From the NCBI RefSeq assembly GCF_000499845.2, contig NC_023756.2, positions 36,092,970 through 36,156,969 of the forward strand: a stretch of DNA of 64,000 nt, in the 5' to 3' direction. The DNA comes from Phaseolus vulgaris (taxonomy: Eukaryota; Streptophyta; Magnoliopsida; Fabales; Fabaceae). Position 1 is the stretch's first letter. The number at the start of each line of letters is the position of its first letter. The notes beneath the pieces were generated by a model. That model was not told the DNA's origin and ran no database searches. It saw only the letters and a program-made list of their open reading frames with translations. Positions 44,604-55,233 of this stretch are shown one piece after another. Position numbers and translations under genes: made by a program.

Positions 44604-46619
44604 ATGGAAATGATGCAGGCCCTCCAAGAAGAAGTGGTTGCGTCAAGAGCGGATCAATAACGCATCCAGATTGATCTCGCTGTGTCGTTGGCAAGGAACG
44701 AAGAATTGCAGAGAGCTAACGAGGAGTTGCGCAGGGACCGTGAGGTGGAAGATCAAGAACTTGCGACGCCACCCAGGGAATTCCCGATGAAGTTCTCGCA
44801 AGCAATCATGGATGTTGTGATACCAGTCACATTTGTGGGGCCCAAAGCCAGCTTCACGGGTATAGAGGACCCGGAGGCTCACCTCACGGCCTTCCATACA
44901 CAGATGGTGTTGGTTGGGGGTTCTGACATGGTGCGATGCAAGCTGTTCAAGAGCACATTGGTGGGAACAACGATGGATTGGTTCATCAGCCTCCCTGATG
45001 GCCACGTGACGTCGTTCCCACAACTCACTAAGTTGTTCAAAGAGTAGTACATCGCGAATCGGGCTCCCCCACATATCTCCTACGATCTCTTTGACATAAG
45101 ACAATATCAAGAAGAGTCCCTGAAAGAATTCCTCAACCGCTTTGGAGCACAGGTGGTGAGGTTAGACATCAAGGACGAAACAATGATAGTGCACGCGTTC
45201 AGAAAGGGCATTGTGCCAGGGCCCTTCAGTGAATCACTCATCAGGAATCGCCCTAAAACTTTCGGCGAGATAAGGCGCCGAGCGGTGGCTCACATTGCTA
45301 CGAAGGGAGAAGTCCATGAGAAGCGCACGTGTGTTGTTCCCATGCGCCCACGTGCACCAAGTCAACCTCAAGCCCTAAGGGTACATGAGGAAACGACAGA
45401 GAAGAATACCCCGGCGAAGCAGCAGCCCTATCAACCTAGGAAGCCCCAAACCAGGGGGCATGCAAGAGAAAATGTGCCACCAAGGCACAACTTCATAGTG
45501 GAAATAAAGGTCCTCATCACTATCCCCAACGTAGTAGAGAGACTGAAGATACCCGCCAAGACCAACAAGAAGCTCGGTCCCAACAAGAACTCCTGGTGTG
45601 AGTTTCACCAAGCATTCGGCCACCCCATACGCAACTGTTTGGCGTTGGGACACCAGCTGGATGAGTTGGTGAAGAACGGTTTCCTGAGGGATTACTTGCA
45701 GGAAACACAAGGTGTTGCGGACGTGGCGGTGATAGGGGGTGACCAGGGGCATGAAATCCCTGTGCATGGTGAAGTCCACACCATTTCGGGAAGTTTTTCA
45801 AGAGGAGGGTGCACCGCTTCTCAGCGAAAGAGATATGCACGAACAGTGATGTCGGTAGAAGCACAAGAGGCAAATGATGCTCTCGACATCGACCTCATCT
45901 TCACCAAGGTCGACCTCCGAGACGTCGCCCCACACGACAATGACTCGGTGGTCATCTCAGTAGTAATCGCTGGGAGGAAGGTATACTGTGTACTGGTGGA
46001 TCAAGGAAGTTCGGCAAACGTGATGTTCTGGACGACTTTCAACAAGCTTCAATTGTCCCCCGACCTGTTGAGGCCTTATACTGGCTGCATGTACGGTTTC
46101 GCGGGAGACCAGGTGGAGGTGCGTGGGCACTTGGAGTTGAGGACCACCTTCACAGATGGTATCGTGTCCTGTACGGAGAACATCAGGTACCTCGTCGTCA
46201 ACGCCCCTTCAGCATATAACATACTGCTAGGTAGACCTACGCTAAACAGGCTGAGGGCGGTATCAACGACGAGGCACATGAAGATGAAGTTGCCTGACTT
46301 GGGGGGAAAGGTGATTACCATCAAGCCAGATCAGAAGGAGGCTAAGAGGTGTTATGAGAACAGCCTCAAAACAAAGAGATGGGTGTTCATGGTTACCACC
46401 AGGGCACCAAGTGAAGGAGGGGTCGCCCCACCAGAGATAAACACCCGTGAGAGGCGACCCGAACCAGCAACTGAAGCGTCAAAGAGAAGGGTGGAGTACA
46501 AGTGCAGCTCAAGGCTGAAGCCTCTCCAGTTTCAGGTCGCCGACCTGGTGATGCGGAAGGCCCACCCCTATCGACTAGAGAACAAGCTATCCCCAAGTGG
46601 ACTTGTCCTTTCAGAGTGA
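44604..46619 (+). pseudogene. Tat-type gag-protease, broken
   Basis: One frame with stops TAA at 44,658 and TAG at 45,045, then open to 46,619. Gag core: FPMKFSQAIMDV, GIEDPEAHLTAF, GTTMDWFISLP, FLNRFG. A residual knuckle-like CEFHQAFGHPIRNC lies near 45,597. The protease shows VLVDQGSSANVMF and YNILLGRPTLNRL. After about 46,490 it jumps to the integrase C-terminal KAHPYRLENKLSP. One C is missing in the C-run at 46,591 compared with element A, so the last part shifts frame. RT, RNase H and the integrase core are absent. Confidence 0.85.
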
Positions 46620-46720
46620 CAAAGGCCCTTGGGAATGAAGCATATTGGCTTGAGACGTTGGAGGGAGGCGCGATTCCTCGTGCATGGAATGTGACCAACC
46701 TCAAGTTTTACTTCAATTGA
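46502..46720 (+). pseudogene. Integrase C-terminal remnant of element B
   Basis: In the shifted frame it reads CPFRVTKALGNEAYWLETLE and ends NVTNLKFYFN with a stop at 46,718. This is the end of the Tat integrase region and matches 6,112-6,300 of element A apart from a few changes. Confidence 0.8.
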
Positions 46721-46849
46721 ACAGTAGCCTTGTACGTAGTTCTTAGGGGACACTCTTTTTCCCTTATGAGGGTTTTTTAATGAGGTCACCCAGTAAATTT
46801 TGATTGAAGTATATTCTCGAATTTTTTGTACAATGCAGTTAAGAACTTG

Positions 46850-47600
46850 TTTACCTTGCGTTAGAAGTCTCGTGAGCGGGAAAGGTAGGTTCGTAGAGAA
46901 CACCTCCCCCTCGAGTGAGAACTCCAAGGTAGAACGAAACTGTTCACCAGATAAATCCTCCTCGCCTTTGAGCGAAGATGAGGTTAGTTACGAATTGTTC
47001 CCTTGCGTTAGAGGTCTCGAGAGCGGGAAAGGTAGGTTCATAGAGAACACCTCCCCCCTCGAGTGAGAACGCCAAGGTCGAACGAGATAGTTCACCAGTT
47101 AAATCCTCCCTAGCCTTTGAGAGAGGACGAGGTCAGAAACAAACCGTTTGCTTGGGCTAGAAGTCTCGAGTGTTGGAAAGGTAGGTTCGTAGAGAACGCC
47201 TCCCCCTCGAGTGAGAACACCAAGAATGAACAATATGGTTCACCACAGAAATCCTCTCTCACCTTTGAGCGAGGACGAGGTCAGATACGAGACATTCCCT
47301 TACGTTAGAGGATCTCGAGTGCGGAGGAGGTAGGTTCGCAGAGGACACCTTCCCTTTGAGTGAGAACGTTAAGGTTTAGAGAAATGGTTCATCGGTGAAA
47401 TCCTCTTTTAAGAGGTCAGTCGCAGGCTTCTCTTTGGGTTAGAAGTCTCGGGGAGGAAAGAGCAGGTTTGCAGAGAACACCGCCCCCTCGAGTGAACGCC
47501 AAGGTGGAGCAGAACAATTTACAATTAAATCCTCCCCTGTTTCTGAGTAAAGGCGAGGTCAGTTCAAACTAGTGTGCAAAGCTCGCTACCTAACACAGTA
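46850..47600 (+). repeat. 3' tandem repeats of element B (five ~147-bp units)
   Basis: TTAGA(A/G)GTCTCG starts units near 46,861, 47,008, 47,155, 47,303 and 47,439. Each includes AGAACACCTCCCCCTCGAGTG and CACCAG(T/A)TAAATCCTCC. The array sits between pol and the PPT, as in elements A and C. Confidence 0.85.
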
Positions 47601-47710
47601 GATGGGACGGGCAAGCGTGCTACCTAAAGTTCAAAGAGTTCGTTAGAGGCGTTGTTGGAATGGAGGTCGTCCGAGCGAAGATTTAGTCTCTTCGCTGAAC
47701 AAGTTACAGC

Positions 47711-47725
47711 TCGAGACTGGGGGCT
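47711..47725 (+). other. Polypurine tract of element B
   Basis: CGAGACTGGGGGCT directly before the LTR start TGTGTACCGACCAG; the same tract is seen in elements A and C. Confidence 0.8.
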
Positions 47726-49612
47726 TGTGTACCGACCAGTCCTCGGGCATTGTTTGACCACTAGTAATAATGGGGTCGTGTAAGGTGGGTTCCACGAGCA
47801 GCATGGGCTAGTGTCTAGCGAGGCACGTGCACCAAGGTACCGAAGAGGTGATCAGACATCGATCACCAGGATATGCAGATGTGTCACCAGGCTGTGTAGA
47901 GAGGTCAAACATTGGTGACTCGAACAATAGAGTTGGGCCAAGAGAGGTGGATCCCAGACCACACGCCAGTTATTAGTTAGGGAGAAACCAAGGTCATAAG
48001 AGTCCATGCGTGTGGTGTGGATTGTTAGAAAAGATGGCTTTAAACTAGAGGGGGGTGAATTGTTTAAAAAGGGTTTTCGCAAACTTTTCAAAACTAGAAT
48101 GAATTTATCTTAAAAACCAATTGATTCAGCAATTCAGTTAGCCAAAACAGCAAGAAAAAGCTGTAGTACCAGAAAAACAATCGGTTGTTTCGTAGAAACA
48201 ATCGGTTGTTTATACCAGCAAACAACAAATAAACTGAAATTAAAGAGTTAGAGATAGAGAGATTGTACACAGTTGTTTATACCGGTTCACTCCAAACCAG
48301 AGCTACATCCAGTCTTCTCAGAAACCCTGAGGAAACCCACTAAGCAACCACACCTTGATCACTTACACAACAACCAAGAGAATGACCTTGAACACCTCAA
48401 GAAACACACTCTCCTTGGCCAACACTAAGATTGCTGATCTTGAACACCTCAAGAACACACAACCAATCTCAGCAAACACATAAACGAATTGTTCAACAGA
48501 GTACAAAGATTACACTTGTTACAGATGAATATCTGAAATCAATACAAGTAGAATCCTATTCCAGCACCTTGATCAATCACAACCTTTTAGCAATCTCAGC
48601 TCTTTGAAAAAACTCTTTAGAAAGCTTTGTCAAAAGATTCTTAATTCTCAAATCTGTTTTTCTCAATATATTCAAAGATGAAAGTTTGTTATCAAATCTT
48701 AACAAACTCTTAAAATGCATTAAAAGATTGGTGAAAACATTTAATGACTGGAGCGTATACAGTTAAAGCATTTAAAGCTCAGTCAAACACAAAACAGTTT
48801 TTCTGTTATGGTTTCAAAACAAACAATCGGTTGTTTTGGTACTTAACAGTTTCAACCATTCAAAAACAGTTTTCAATCTTTCTCAAAACACCTAAGTATA
48901 AACAATCGGTTGTTTTGACAAAACAATCGGTTGTTTCAACTTAGTTTGAAAAACATTTTACTTTCATAAAGATTGAGATGCTAATTTCTTGAGATTTAAT
49001 CAAAGGGTGGATTACAACATATAAACTACCCCAGAACAAAGCTTAAACCAGCACAGCAACAACAAGCAAAGCAGAGGCTTCAACATCCTTCAAAGGATTT
49101 GGATTCTTCAAAACATGAACACCACTTGGTTCAACATGGATGACGCGTTCAGGTGTAACACAAGTAAAGAGCCACTGGGAGATATACGACCTAAGAAGGT
49201 CACGTTCCAGGGACGAGCTGCACGCATGGCACGTGAGCAGCTAGGGCGCTCCAAGGACGGGTGACCCTAGAGATCAGGTGCACGAGGTGGCATCCAGGTG
49301 GTCGTCCCGTTAGAGGTTGCACTCTAGTTAGGGAGCCCTACACGCCAGTTTGCCCTAAGAGTGGGTAATAGTGGTGCTGGGGCCCATCCTCAAAAAGCCT
49401 ATTTTGGCTATTCATTTGTGCCGCTTCACACGCTTAACATTTTTGGTGTTTCCTATCCTTAAGAGTGACTTGAGCGTCGGAGTGCAAACGACCTCTAGGG
49501 CGCCCTTTGTCTTTGTGATTTTAGGTGTTTAATCGAGAGACGAAGGCACAGAGAATCGGGTGTGGGAGTATCGTGAGACGTACGAAGGCTCTCGAGTCAA
49601 CCGGCAGGAACA
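47726..49612 (+). mobile_element. 3' LTR of element B, interrupted by a solo LTR
   Basis: Parts 47,726-48,022 and 49,142-49,612, ending GTCAACCGGCAGGAACA. Compared with the 5' LTR it lacks about 60 bp around 49,409 that include the TATA-like box, so the two LTRs differ in promoter content. Confidence 0.85.
48023..49136 (-). mobile_element. Copia solo LTR, TSD TGGAT
   Basis: TGTTAGAAAAGATGGCTTTA...CACTTGGTTCAACA, 1,114 bp, same family as 19,088-20,224, flanked by TGGAT (48,018-48,022; 49,137-49,141). The undisturbed text GGTGTGGATGACGCGTTCAG at 7,413 in element A shows the empty site. It carries five AATCGGTTGTTT copies. One copy present in the full LTR (CCTCGAATCAATCGGTTGTT) is deleted. Confidence 0.92.
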
Positions 49613-50045
49613 ATTTGCATCTCTTTTTATTTTTTACAATTATTATTAACAATTATTATATATGGCATTACAATTATAATTAATTTTAGATATAAACTAC
49701 AACAGGTGAGACTCTAACTCAAGTCCCTTGGATGATCAAAGAAGTTTTAACCATTACACTAGTCAAATTTGGTTATCATTTTAGGATTATTATTATATTT
49801 ATTATTATGATTATCAATATTAATATAATTAATAATATAAACATTATTAATATTATTCATATATTTAATATCATTCATATTATTATTCAAATTAATAACA
49901 ATATTAATTATTATAATAATATTATTAAATACTATTAATATTATTCATATATTTAATATCATTCATATTATTATAATAATATTAATAAATATTATTAATA
50001 TTAATAATATTATTAAATTAATATTTTTAAAATAAATTAATGTAT
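49613..50045. repeat. AT-rich tract with a tRNA-like box motif
   Basis: ATT/AAT-rich from 49,790 to 50,010. Just before it GATCAAAGAAGTTTTAACCATTACACTAG matches, in the same order, text in both arms of the AT-filled CACTA element (30,690 and the complement of 32,380). No ends are defined. Confidence 0.5.
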
Positions 50046-50095
50046 TTTTTCTTTTTAAAAATATGTTAGAACGTGTTAGAATTGTCATAAATCAA

Positions 50096-50205
50096 ATAAA
50101 TATTTTTTGAATTGGACATTTCACCAATACGTATTCTACGAGTGTTATACGAGTGTCGGTGTTCGATACGTGTATGGGACACAGACACGCCATTTAAGAG
50201 AAGTG
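50096..50205 (+). repeat. Short dispersed repeat (GTGTCGG...ACACGCC), copy 1
   Basis: ACGAGTGTTATACGAGTGTC, GATACGTGTATGGGACAC and ACACGCCATTTAA match the complement of 56,838-56,945 over about 110 bp. No coding capacity is apparent and the class is unknown. Confidence 0.65.
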
Positions 50206-51062
50206 TCCAAGCCTCGTAGAATTTAACAGGAAACGTTATTTCTGTGTTGTTTTGTCCTAAAATTTTGGATTCTAAGCCTTTGCTCAAATAGCAATCCATG
50301 GCACAATCAAGCATTTTGTTTAGTTGGTGGCAAATGCTTTTATATGTCCTTAGAAGGCTTACAAGAGTTAGAAGATAGTCCTCATGTTCTAAGCAAGCTA
50401 TTATAGTTATTTATGGTCCAGGTTATACTGATACATTTGTGCGTGTAGAACTTTGGATGATCAAGATAATTGTTAAGGTAAAGTATGTCCCTTTTATCAT
50501 TTAGAATCAGATACAATTACATGGAATCTATGCTTAGATTTTGGAGCACGAAATAAATCTATTTAATGCATTATATCAACATTGGCTAGTTGTGACATTT
50601 CAGTGTAGAACTGGATTTAAATTTTCAGAAATTATGCATTATCACATGGGTTCCACTTGTATGTCATGTGGCTGGGCTCCAGGTATACGTATATATTAAC
50701 TCTCAGTCATGTGTATAGGATAACCCTTCACGCATAAGATTAATTGCTAAGGTAAAGAAATGTAGTAGGCCTAGGGGTGTGCTTAGTGTGTCCAGGTCTA
50801 TGATAAGTAAAGTATTAGCTGTAAGGCTCAGGTTGCGTTGCATGCATGGCTATAAGAGCACAACTGTACGTGAGCACATATGAATGAACGCATGGTTATT
50901 GTACTGCGCGGGTCCTTATGTCAAGGATTGCTCACGTGTTTTTTATAACTACGTATAGATATGTTTGTTAATATCACGTTACATATTGTTTGGTTGTTAC
51001 GCATACGTGTCTGTTGCACATAGAATACCCGTTGATAATTGTTGTTAACCCTAAAACGTTAG
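50206..51062. other. Intergenic, no gene seen
   Basis: Ordinary composition, no long ORF or recognisable motif. Confidence 0.5.
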
Positions 51063-51789
51063 TGTTCTCACCAGTTGACTCGCTCGTCGGTTGACTCGAA
51101 CGGCTGTCTCTGGCCCGCCTGTCTCCGCCTGAGAATCGAACTTCCTTGGTTGAAGAATCTCTCACCTGCAAAGACAAAGGGCGCCTTGGCGACCGTTTGC
51201 ACTCCGACGCTCAAGTCAGTAATAGGGCAAAGAAACAGTAAGTGTATAAAGTACTTTCAGTCTTAGAAACGGTGTACCTTGCTAGGGTTCTTAGCGTCCT
51301 TTATATAGGTTGAAACTAGGGTTTACCTCTATTTTGTTACCCGTGTCTAGGGTTCCTTGAAGAATTTCCTTGCGCCGCTATTACACAATCTTAGCATAAT
51401 CTGGCACATAGGACTTCTCTTTACTGGAGTGCAACGACTAACAGAATGGTCGCCAAGGTACCAACTCATGCACCAATGCTACGGGGACATCTGTTCTATG
51501 GGTGCCCTAAGTATTCACGTGCCATGCATGCGGTCTACCCTTGGAAACCCTAACCATAACGGGCCTTAGCGCCTCCAAGGGTTGTTTACTTGTGTTGCGC
51601 CTGAATGCGTTATACACCCCGCGTGCATGGATCCCTCGTGACTTAGGCTCTTTCTTAGTATCTAGGAGTTGACTTCATGTTAACTCATATTGCTTGTGGG
51701 ACCCAACTTACGTGACCCATCTTTACTATTAGAAACCGATGTCTGATGTCTTTCTCTGGAGTCGATGACCGAGGACTGGTCGATACACA
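51063..51789 (-). mobile_element. 3' LTR of Tat element C
   Basis: On the minus strand it starts TGTGTATCGACCAGTCCTCGG. It has the TATA-like CCTATATAAAGGAC (51,300) and GGCGCCCTTTGTCTTTG, and ends GTCAACTGGTGAGAACA. The PPT (GACTGGGGGGCT) adjoins at 51,790-51,801. Confidence 0.85.
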
Positions 51790-51801
51790 AGCCCCCCAGT
51801 C

Positions 51802-52336
51802 TCGCGCTATAACTTGTTTCAACAAAGAGACTAAGTGATCGTCCCAGGCGACCTACGTGGCGTTGGGTGATAGGACGTGAACAGTGCACCGAAGTGGCAT
51901 CTCACCATACTTTTTCAATCAACGTACACGTGGCAAGATCAACGGCTATCACTTGTTGGCGCTTGCGCTTCTTCGTATACTGTTTAAACCCTTAAACCCC
52001 TACGCTTCCTTCACTGTTTCATTACTTCACTTAAGCATTTCTTGAACATTTCTCATTCTCGAAAACACTCTCCCTTCCTCTTCGATAACTTATACCTTCA
52101 AACCCTACCTGATCAAAGGTATGATTTTTACCTCCCGATTGCTTCTGTTTTATGATTTCGACGCTAATAACATGTTATAACTGTTATGGGACTGTTTATG
52201 TTTTTCGCATTTTTTGTTTCTCTGTTCTTCATTTTTGAGTCTCTGTTTCTCTGGGTTTGTTGAGTCGTGCCATCATCTTCTTCTAAACCTTCGTTTTTCT
52301 TCATTTCTCCTCTCCCTCTTTAGCTTTCTTATCGAG
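51802..52336 (+). promoter_or_regulatory. Putative promoter/5' region of the antisense ORF
   Basis: Between the 3' LTR and the antisense ORF. It contains GTATACTGTTTAAACCC and a CT-rich leader (52,010-52,330: CTCCCTTCCTCTTC, TTTCTCCTCTCCCTCTTT) just before the ATG. There is no clear TATA box. Its promoter role is inferred from position only. Confidence 0.3.
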
Positions 52337-54211
52337 ATGGCCAGAACAAAAACCACATCGAACCCTCCATCTTCTGTTGATTACAAAACCCTCTACCATT
52401 GGGCACCTGACGACCTTCTGGCCGAGACTTCCCAAATTAAAACCTTCAAAAACATAGAGACGTACAAACAGGGCGAATCTCATGATAAGTTCCATTTCTT
52501 CGAGAAGGAACTCGACGTGTATCTAAAGGTTCTACCTTGTCGGGAAGGCGTTCCTGTGTGTGCGGACGATCGTGCGGATCCTGAAGAACCCTTTTTCTTT
52601 ATGTACACAACCATCTTCAAACGGCTCAAACTCTGCCTTCCCTTCTCGGGGTTCGAGCGCACTCTCTTTACAAAAGTCAACGTGGTCCTTGCCCAGCTGC
52701 ATCCCAACAACTGGGCCTTTGTGCGGGCCTTCGCAATCCTTTGCGACCATCTTGGCCATCCGTCCACTATGGACGTCTTCCTCTACTTCTTTGAAGCTAA
52801 GAACCCCGAAAAGAAGCTCTGGATGAGCTTCAATGGGGGTGGCAGGGAGAGTTCTCCTGACTCTCTTTCAGGAATCTTACATGGGCTTTAAGAAGAAGTT
52901 CTTGAAGATATGTTGCAACATTCATGACCCCACCTTGTTGGATGGTTTTCCATTTTACTGGGTGGAGAAACCGGAAATCAATAAACCCAAGAGCCTCGAC
53001 GACTTGGCCCCACCTGATCGTGAGGTGTGTCAGCTCCTTTCGAGCTTGGGAGTGGTGTTCAACACTGTTGAGCTGATCAAGCTCGAGTTCAGCACCAAGG
53101 CCCTTAAAGGCTACATTGGTACCTTTACCATTTCTGCTTTGTACTTTTTGCTAGTTGCATGCTGTGTGGATTTAGTTTCTTATGCTTTGTTGTTTCTCAT
53201 GCAGATATGGTGCTCAATGCAGAGAAGAGGAAAAAACTGGCTGAATGGACCTCCTAATGCAAGGCTTCTCTTGTCGATGCGGGTGCCTCTACCGCTCTGA
53301 GCACTCCTCCTCCTGCCACCTCCACCCCAATCTCTCCTGAACCAACCCACATCGACCAGAGGCAAAAAGGGGTAGTGGAGACTGCCTCCGAAGACGAAGG
53401 TACCTGCACATGCCTCGTCTTCAAGAGGAAGAGGGCGGCTGATGTGGTGGATCCATCACTCTCAACTTCAAATGGCCACGCCCCCTCCTTCAAAGAGAAT
53501 CCTCCCAGTGCCTCCTCCCCCCGCGACCTCATGGTGCTTGAAGGCGGGGGGGAGAGCGCCCCTAGAGGTGATCACGGTACACCCCCTGTTGTTGATCTGC
53601 CAGTCTTCCTCCAGCAGGCCCTCAAGTGCTTCCAAAACTGGGAAGTAGTGAAGAGGTTGGGTGAAGACCCCCTACAAGACCGTGCAACTCAAGGCCTTGG
53701 GGAGTTCCTCATCGTGTCCAGCCTCTCCATGAGTAAGGCGCGATACTTGCAGGCCGAGATGGCGAAGCTGAGGGAGGAATCAACTCTTCAGGCCAAGACT
53801 TTCTCCCATCACGAAACTGCTTTGCATCAGGATCTGGCAAGCCTTCGACAAATTGAGAAGGAGACCAAGAGGCTTCTCTTCGAGAAGTCTCAGGAGGCCC
53901 TCCAATCCCAATTGAAGATTCTGCCTCTTCGCAATGAAGTGATCGAGCTGAAGGAGAAGGTCGAGGAAGCGCAGGCCAAGATGGCCAGGCTGGAGGAAAG
54001 GGTCACTCAACGAGAGGTCCAACTTGGCGAGTTGGAGGGGGAGTTAGCCCAGAAGATTGAACTCTTCAAGAAAACTGAAGAAGAGCTCAACGACGTCGTC
54101 GATGCTTATGGTTCCGAGTTTAAAGATGCCATTGCTCAGGTTGCCTGCGTGCATCCTGAGATGGATCTCTCCCCATTTGAGGTGACCAAGCGGGTCGTGA
54201 CAGGAAACTAG
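52337..54211 (+). pseudogene. Antisense ORF of the Tat element (gypsy-type transposon domain), nearly intact
   Basis: Starts MARTKTTSNPPSSVDYKTLYHW at 52,337 after a CT-rich leader. It lies opposite to the element's own pol direction, between pol and 3' LTR, where Tat-lineage elements carry an antisense ORF with the 'putative gypsy type transposon' domain (roughly 52,370-53,118: WAPDDLLAE, PFSGFERTLF, GFPFYWVEKP). An intron 53,119-53,204 (ATTG|GTACC...CATGCAG|ATATGG) restores the frame. The C-terminal half (53,700-54,100) is a long coiled coil. Two breaks: an extra G in the run at 52,835-52,839, and TAA at 53,255 just after the intron. Its function is not known in the family. The clean remainder suggests either recent activity or selection before insertion. 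Confidence 0.75.
53119..53204 (+). other. Intron of the antisense ORF
   Basis: 86 bp, GT at 53,119 and AG at 53,203-53,204, T-rich tract before the acceptor (TTGTTTCTCATGCAG). The split codon G|AT joins the frame of the upstream exon to that of the downstream exon, which is strong support. Confidence 0.75.
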
Positions 54212-54480
54212 TGGCCAAGGAGTAGCCTATTCTTTATCTGTAATTTAATGGCTTGACAAACACTTTGTAACTTGTATATATATATATATATACCTTGCTC
54301 TTATTTACAAATTTGCTCGCTTTAAGTTGTTTTCTTTGTCTTGATTGTTAACTGGCGTGTCTTGCACTAACTTTGCTAACAACACCTTTAATGCATATTT
54401 ACACCTTAGGTAGCACACTGCGCGCAACTCTTGGTTAGTCTTACCTTCGTTGTACGAAGATAGGGAAAACCCTCACTTAC
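54212..54480 (+). other. 3' region of the antisense ORF, (TA)n tract
   Basis: After the stop there is a TA repeat at 54,275-54,293 and no further ORF. Probably the 3' UTR of the antisense transcript. Confidence 0.4.
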
Positions 54481-54905
54481 TGCTTCTGACCTTCATCTTG
54501 CAAGATAAGGGAAAGGCCTTCCCAGCGACTTCGCCCTTGCCTTGAAGGTCAAAGGAGATGTCTTACTAGTGGTACTGGTGAACCATGTTGTTCTCAACCT
54601 TGACTTACAAACAAGGGAAAGGTTCGCTTTATGACCTCGACCTTGCTCCATGAGGGCAAAAGAGGATTTAACAGTTGAACCATGCTATTAGACCTTGGCA
54701 TTCTTACTCAAGAGGGAGGCGTTCTTTGCAAACCGTCCTATCCCAATCTCGAGATTTCTAACCGAAGTGAAAAGCTCGTAACTGACCTCGTCCTTGCCCC
54801 TTAGGGCAAGAGAGGATTTAACTGGCGAACCATATCGCTCAACTTTGGCGTTCTTACTCAAGAGCAAGGCGTTTTCTACGAACCATCCTATCCCAATGTT
54901 GAGAT
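54481..54905 (-). repeat. 3' tandem repeats of element C
   Basis: Complement of the A and B arrays: GCGTTCTTTGCAAACCGTCC, GATTTCTAACCGAAG, AAGAGAGGATTTAACTGGCG. Units are spaced about 145 bp. The predicted minus ORF at 54,688 is a repeat artefact. Confidence 0.75.
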
Positions 54906-55138
54906 TTCTTTGGTAGTGGACTGGGGAGTAGTGTGGTAAGCCCACGCAATTCTAGGAACCTCCTCTGCCCAGGTCTCTTTAGGCTTCTCCAGCCTTCTCT
55001 TCAGACCTCTGAGCAGTACTCGGTTGGCGGACTCGACCTGCCCGTTTGTCTGGGGGTGTTCGACTGATGCGAACACCTGCTTTATTCCCAGCTCCGTACA
55101 TAGTTTGCCCAACTGTTGGCTTGCAAACTGGGTGGCAT
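54906..55138 (-). pseudogene. Integrase fragment of element C
   Basis: The minus-strand reading includes TQFASQQLGKLCTELGIKQV, EHPQTNGQVESANRVLL and EVPRIAWAYHTTPQSTTKE. This is the part of the integrase core around the catalytic Glu (QVESANR), while the first two catalytic Asp residues lie upstream and are lost. The upstream break is at about 55,138, where U5 sequence in the opposite direction begins. Confidence 0.85.
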
Positions 55139-55233
55139 TCAACAACCAAGAGAAGTGCAGATCTAAGAGGAGATAGGCGGAGTCCGAACCAGTCATCGGA
55201 GTCAACTGGCAATCAAGTCAACCAGCAAGAACA
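55139..55233 (+). mobile_element. Plus-oriented U5 end of a Tat LTR
   Basis: CAACCAAGAGAAGTGCAG, GGAGATAGGCGGAG and GTCAACCAGCAAGAACA align with the complement of 51,063-51,160, so this is a second U5 tip pointing the other way. Confidence 0.7.

Larger units (their letters stand above)
43813..49612 (+). mobile_element. Ty3/gypsy Tat-type element B, pol-deleted
   Basis: 5' LTR (43,813-44,560), gag-protease pseudogene, integrase C-terminus, five tandem units, PPT, 3' LTR (47,726-48,022 and 49,142-49,612, split by a copia solo LTR). The junction GGGCGCCCC|TGTTGCACC shows that U5, PBS and leader are deleted at the 5' end. RT, RNase H and the integrase core are missing. No perfect target duplication is seen. 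Confidence 0.85.
51063..55233 (-). mobile_element. Ty3/gypsy Tat-type element C, rearranged
   Basis: Minus-strand element: 3' LTR (51,063-51,789), PPT, an antisense ORF (read on the plus strand), tandem repeats and an integrase fragment. Its right end is not a 5' LTR but a plus-oriented U5 end (about 55,139-55,233). Hence both outer ends are U5 tips in inverted order: TGTTCTCACCAGTTGACTC on the left and GTCAACCAGCAAGAACA on the right. No target duplication is seen. Gag, protease and RT are absent. Confidence 0.75.

Noticed and set aside
45375..45873. Minus-strand ORFs of 117-134 codons
   Set aside because: Shadows of the gag-protease frame of element B, with no domain.
46850..47600. CRISPR-like regular repeats
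   Set aside because: Units of about 147 bp without short repeats and unique spacers, in a plant retroelement. It is a tandem array, not CRISPR.
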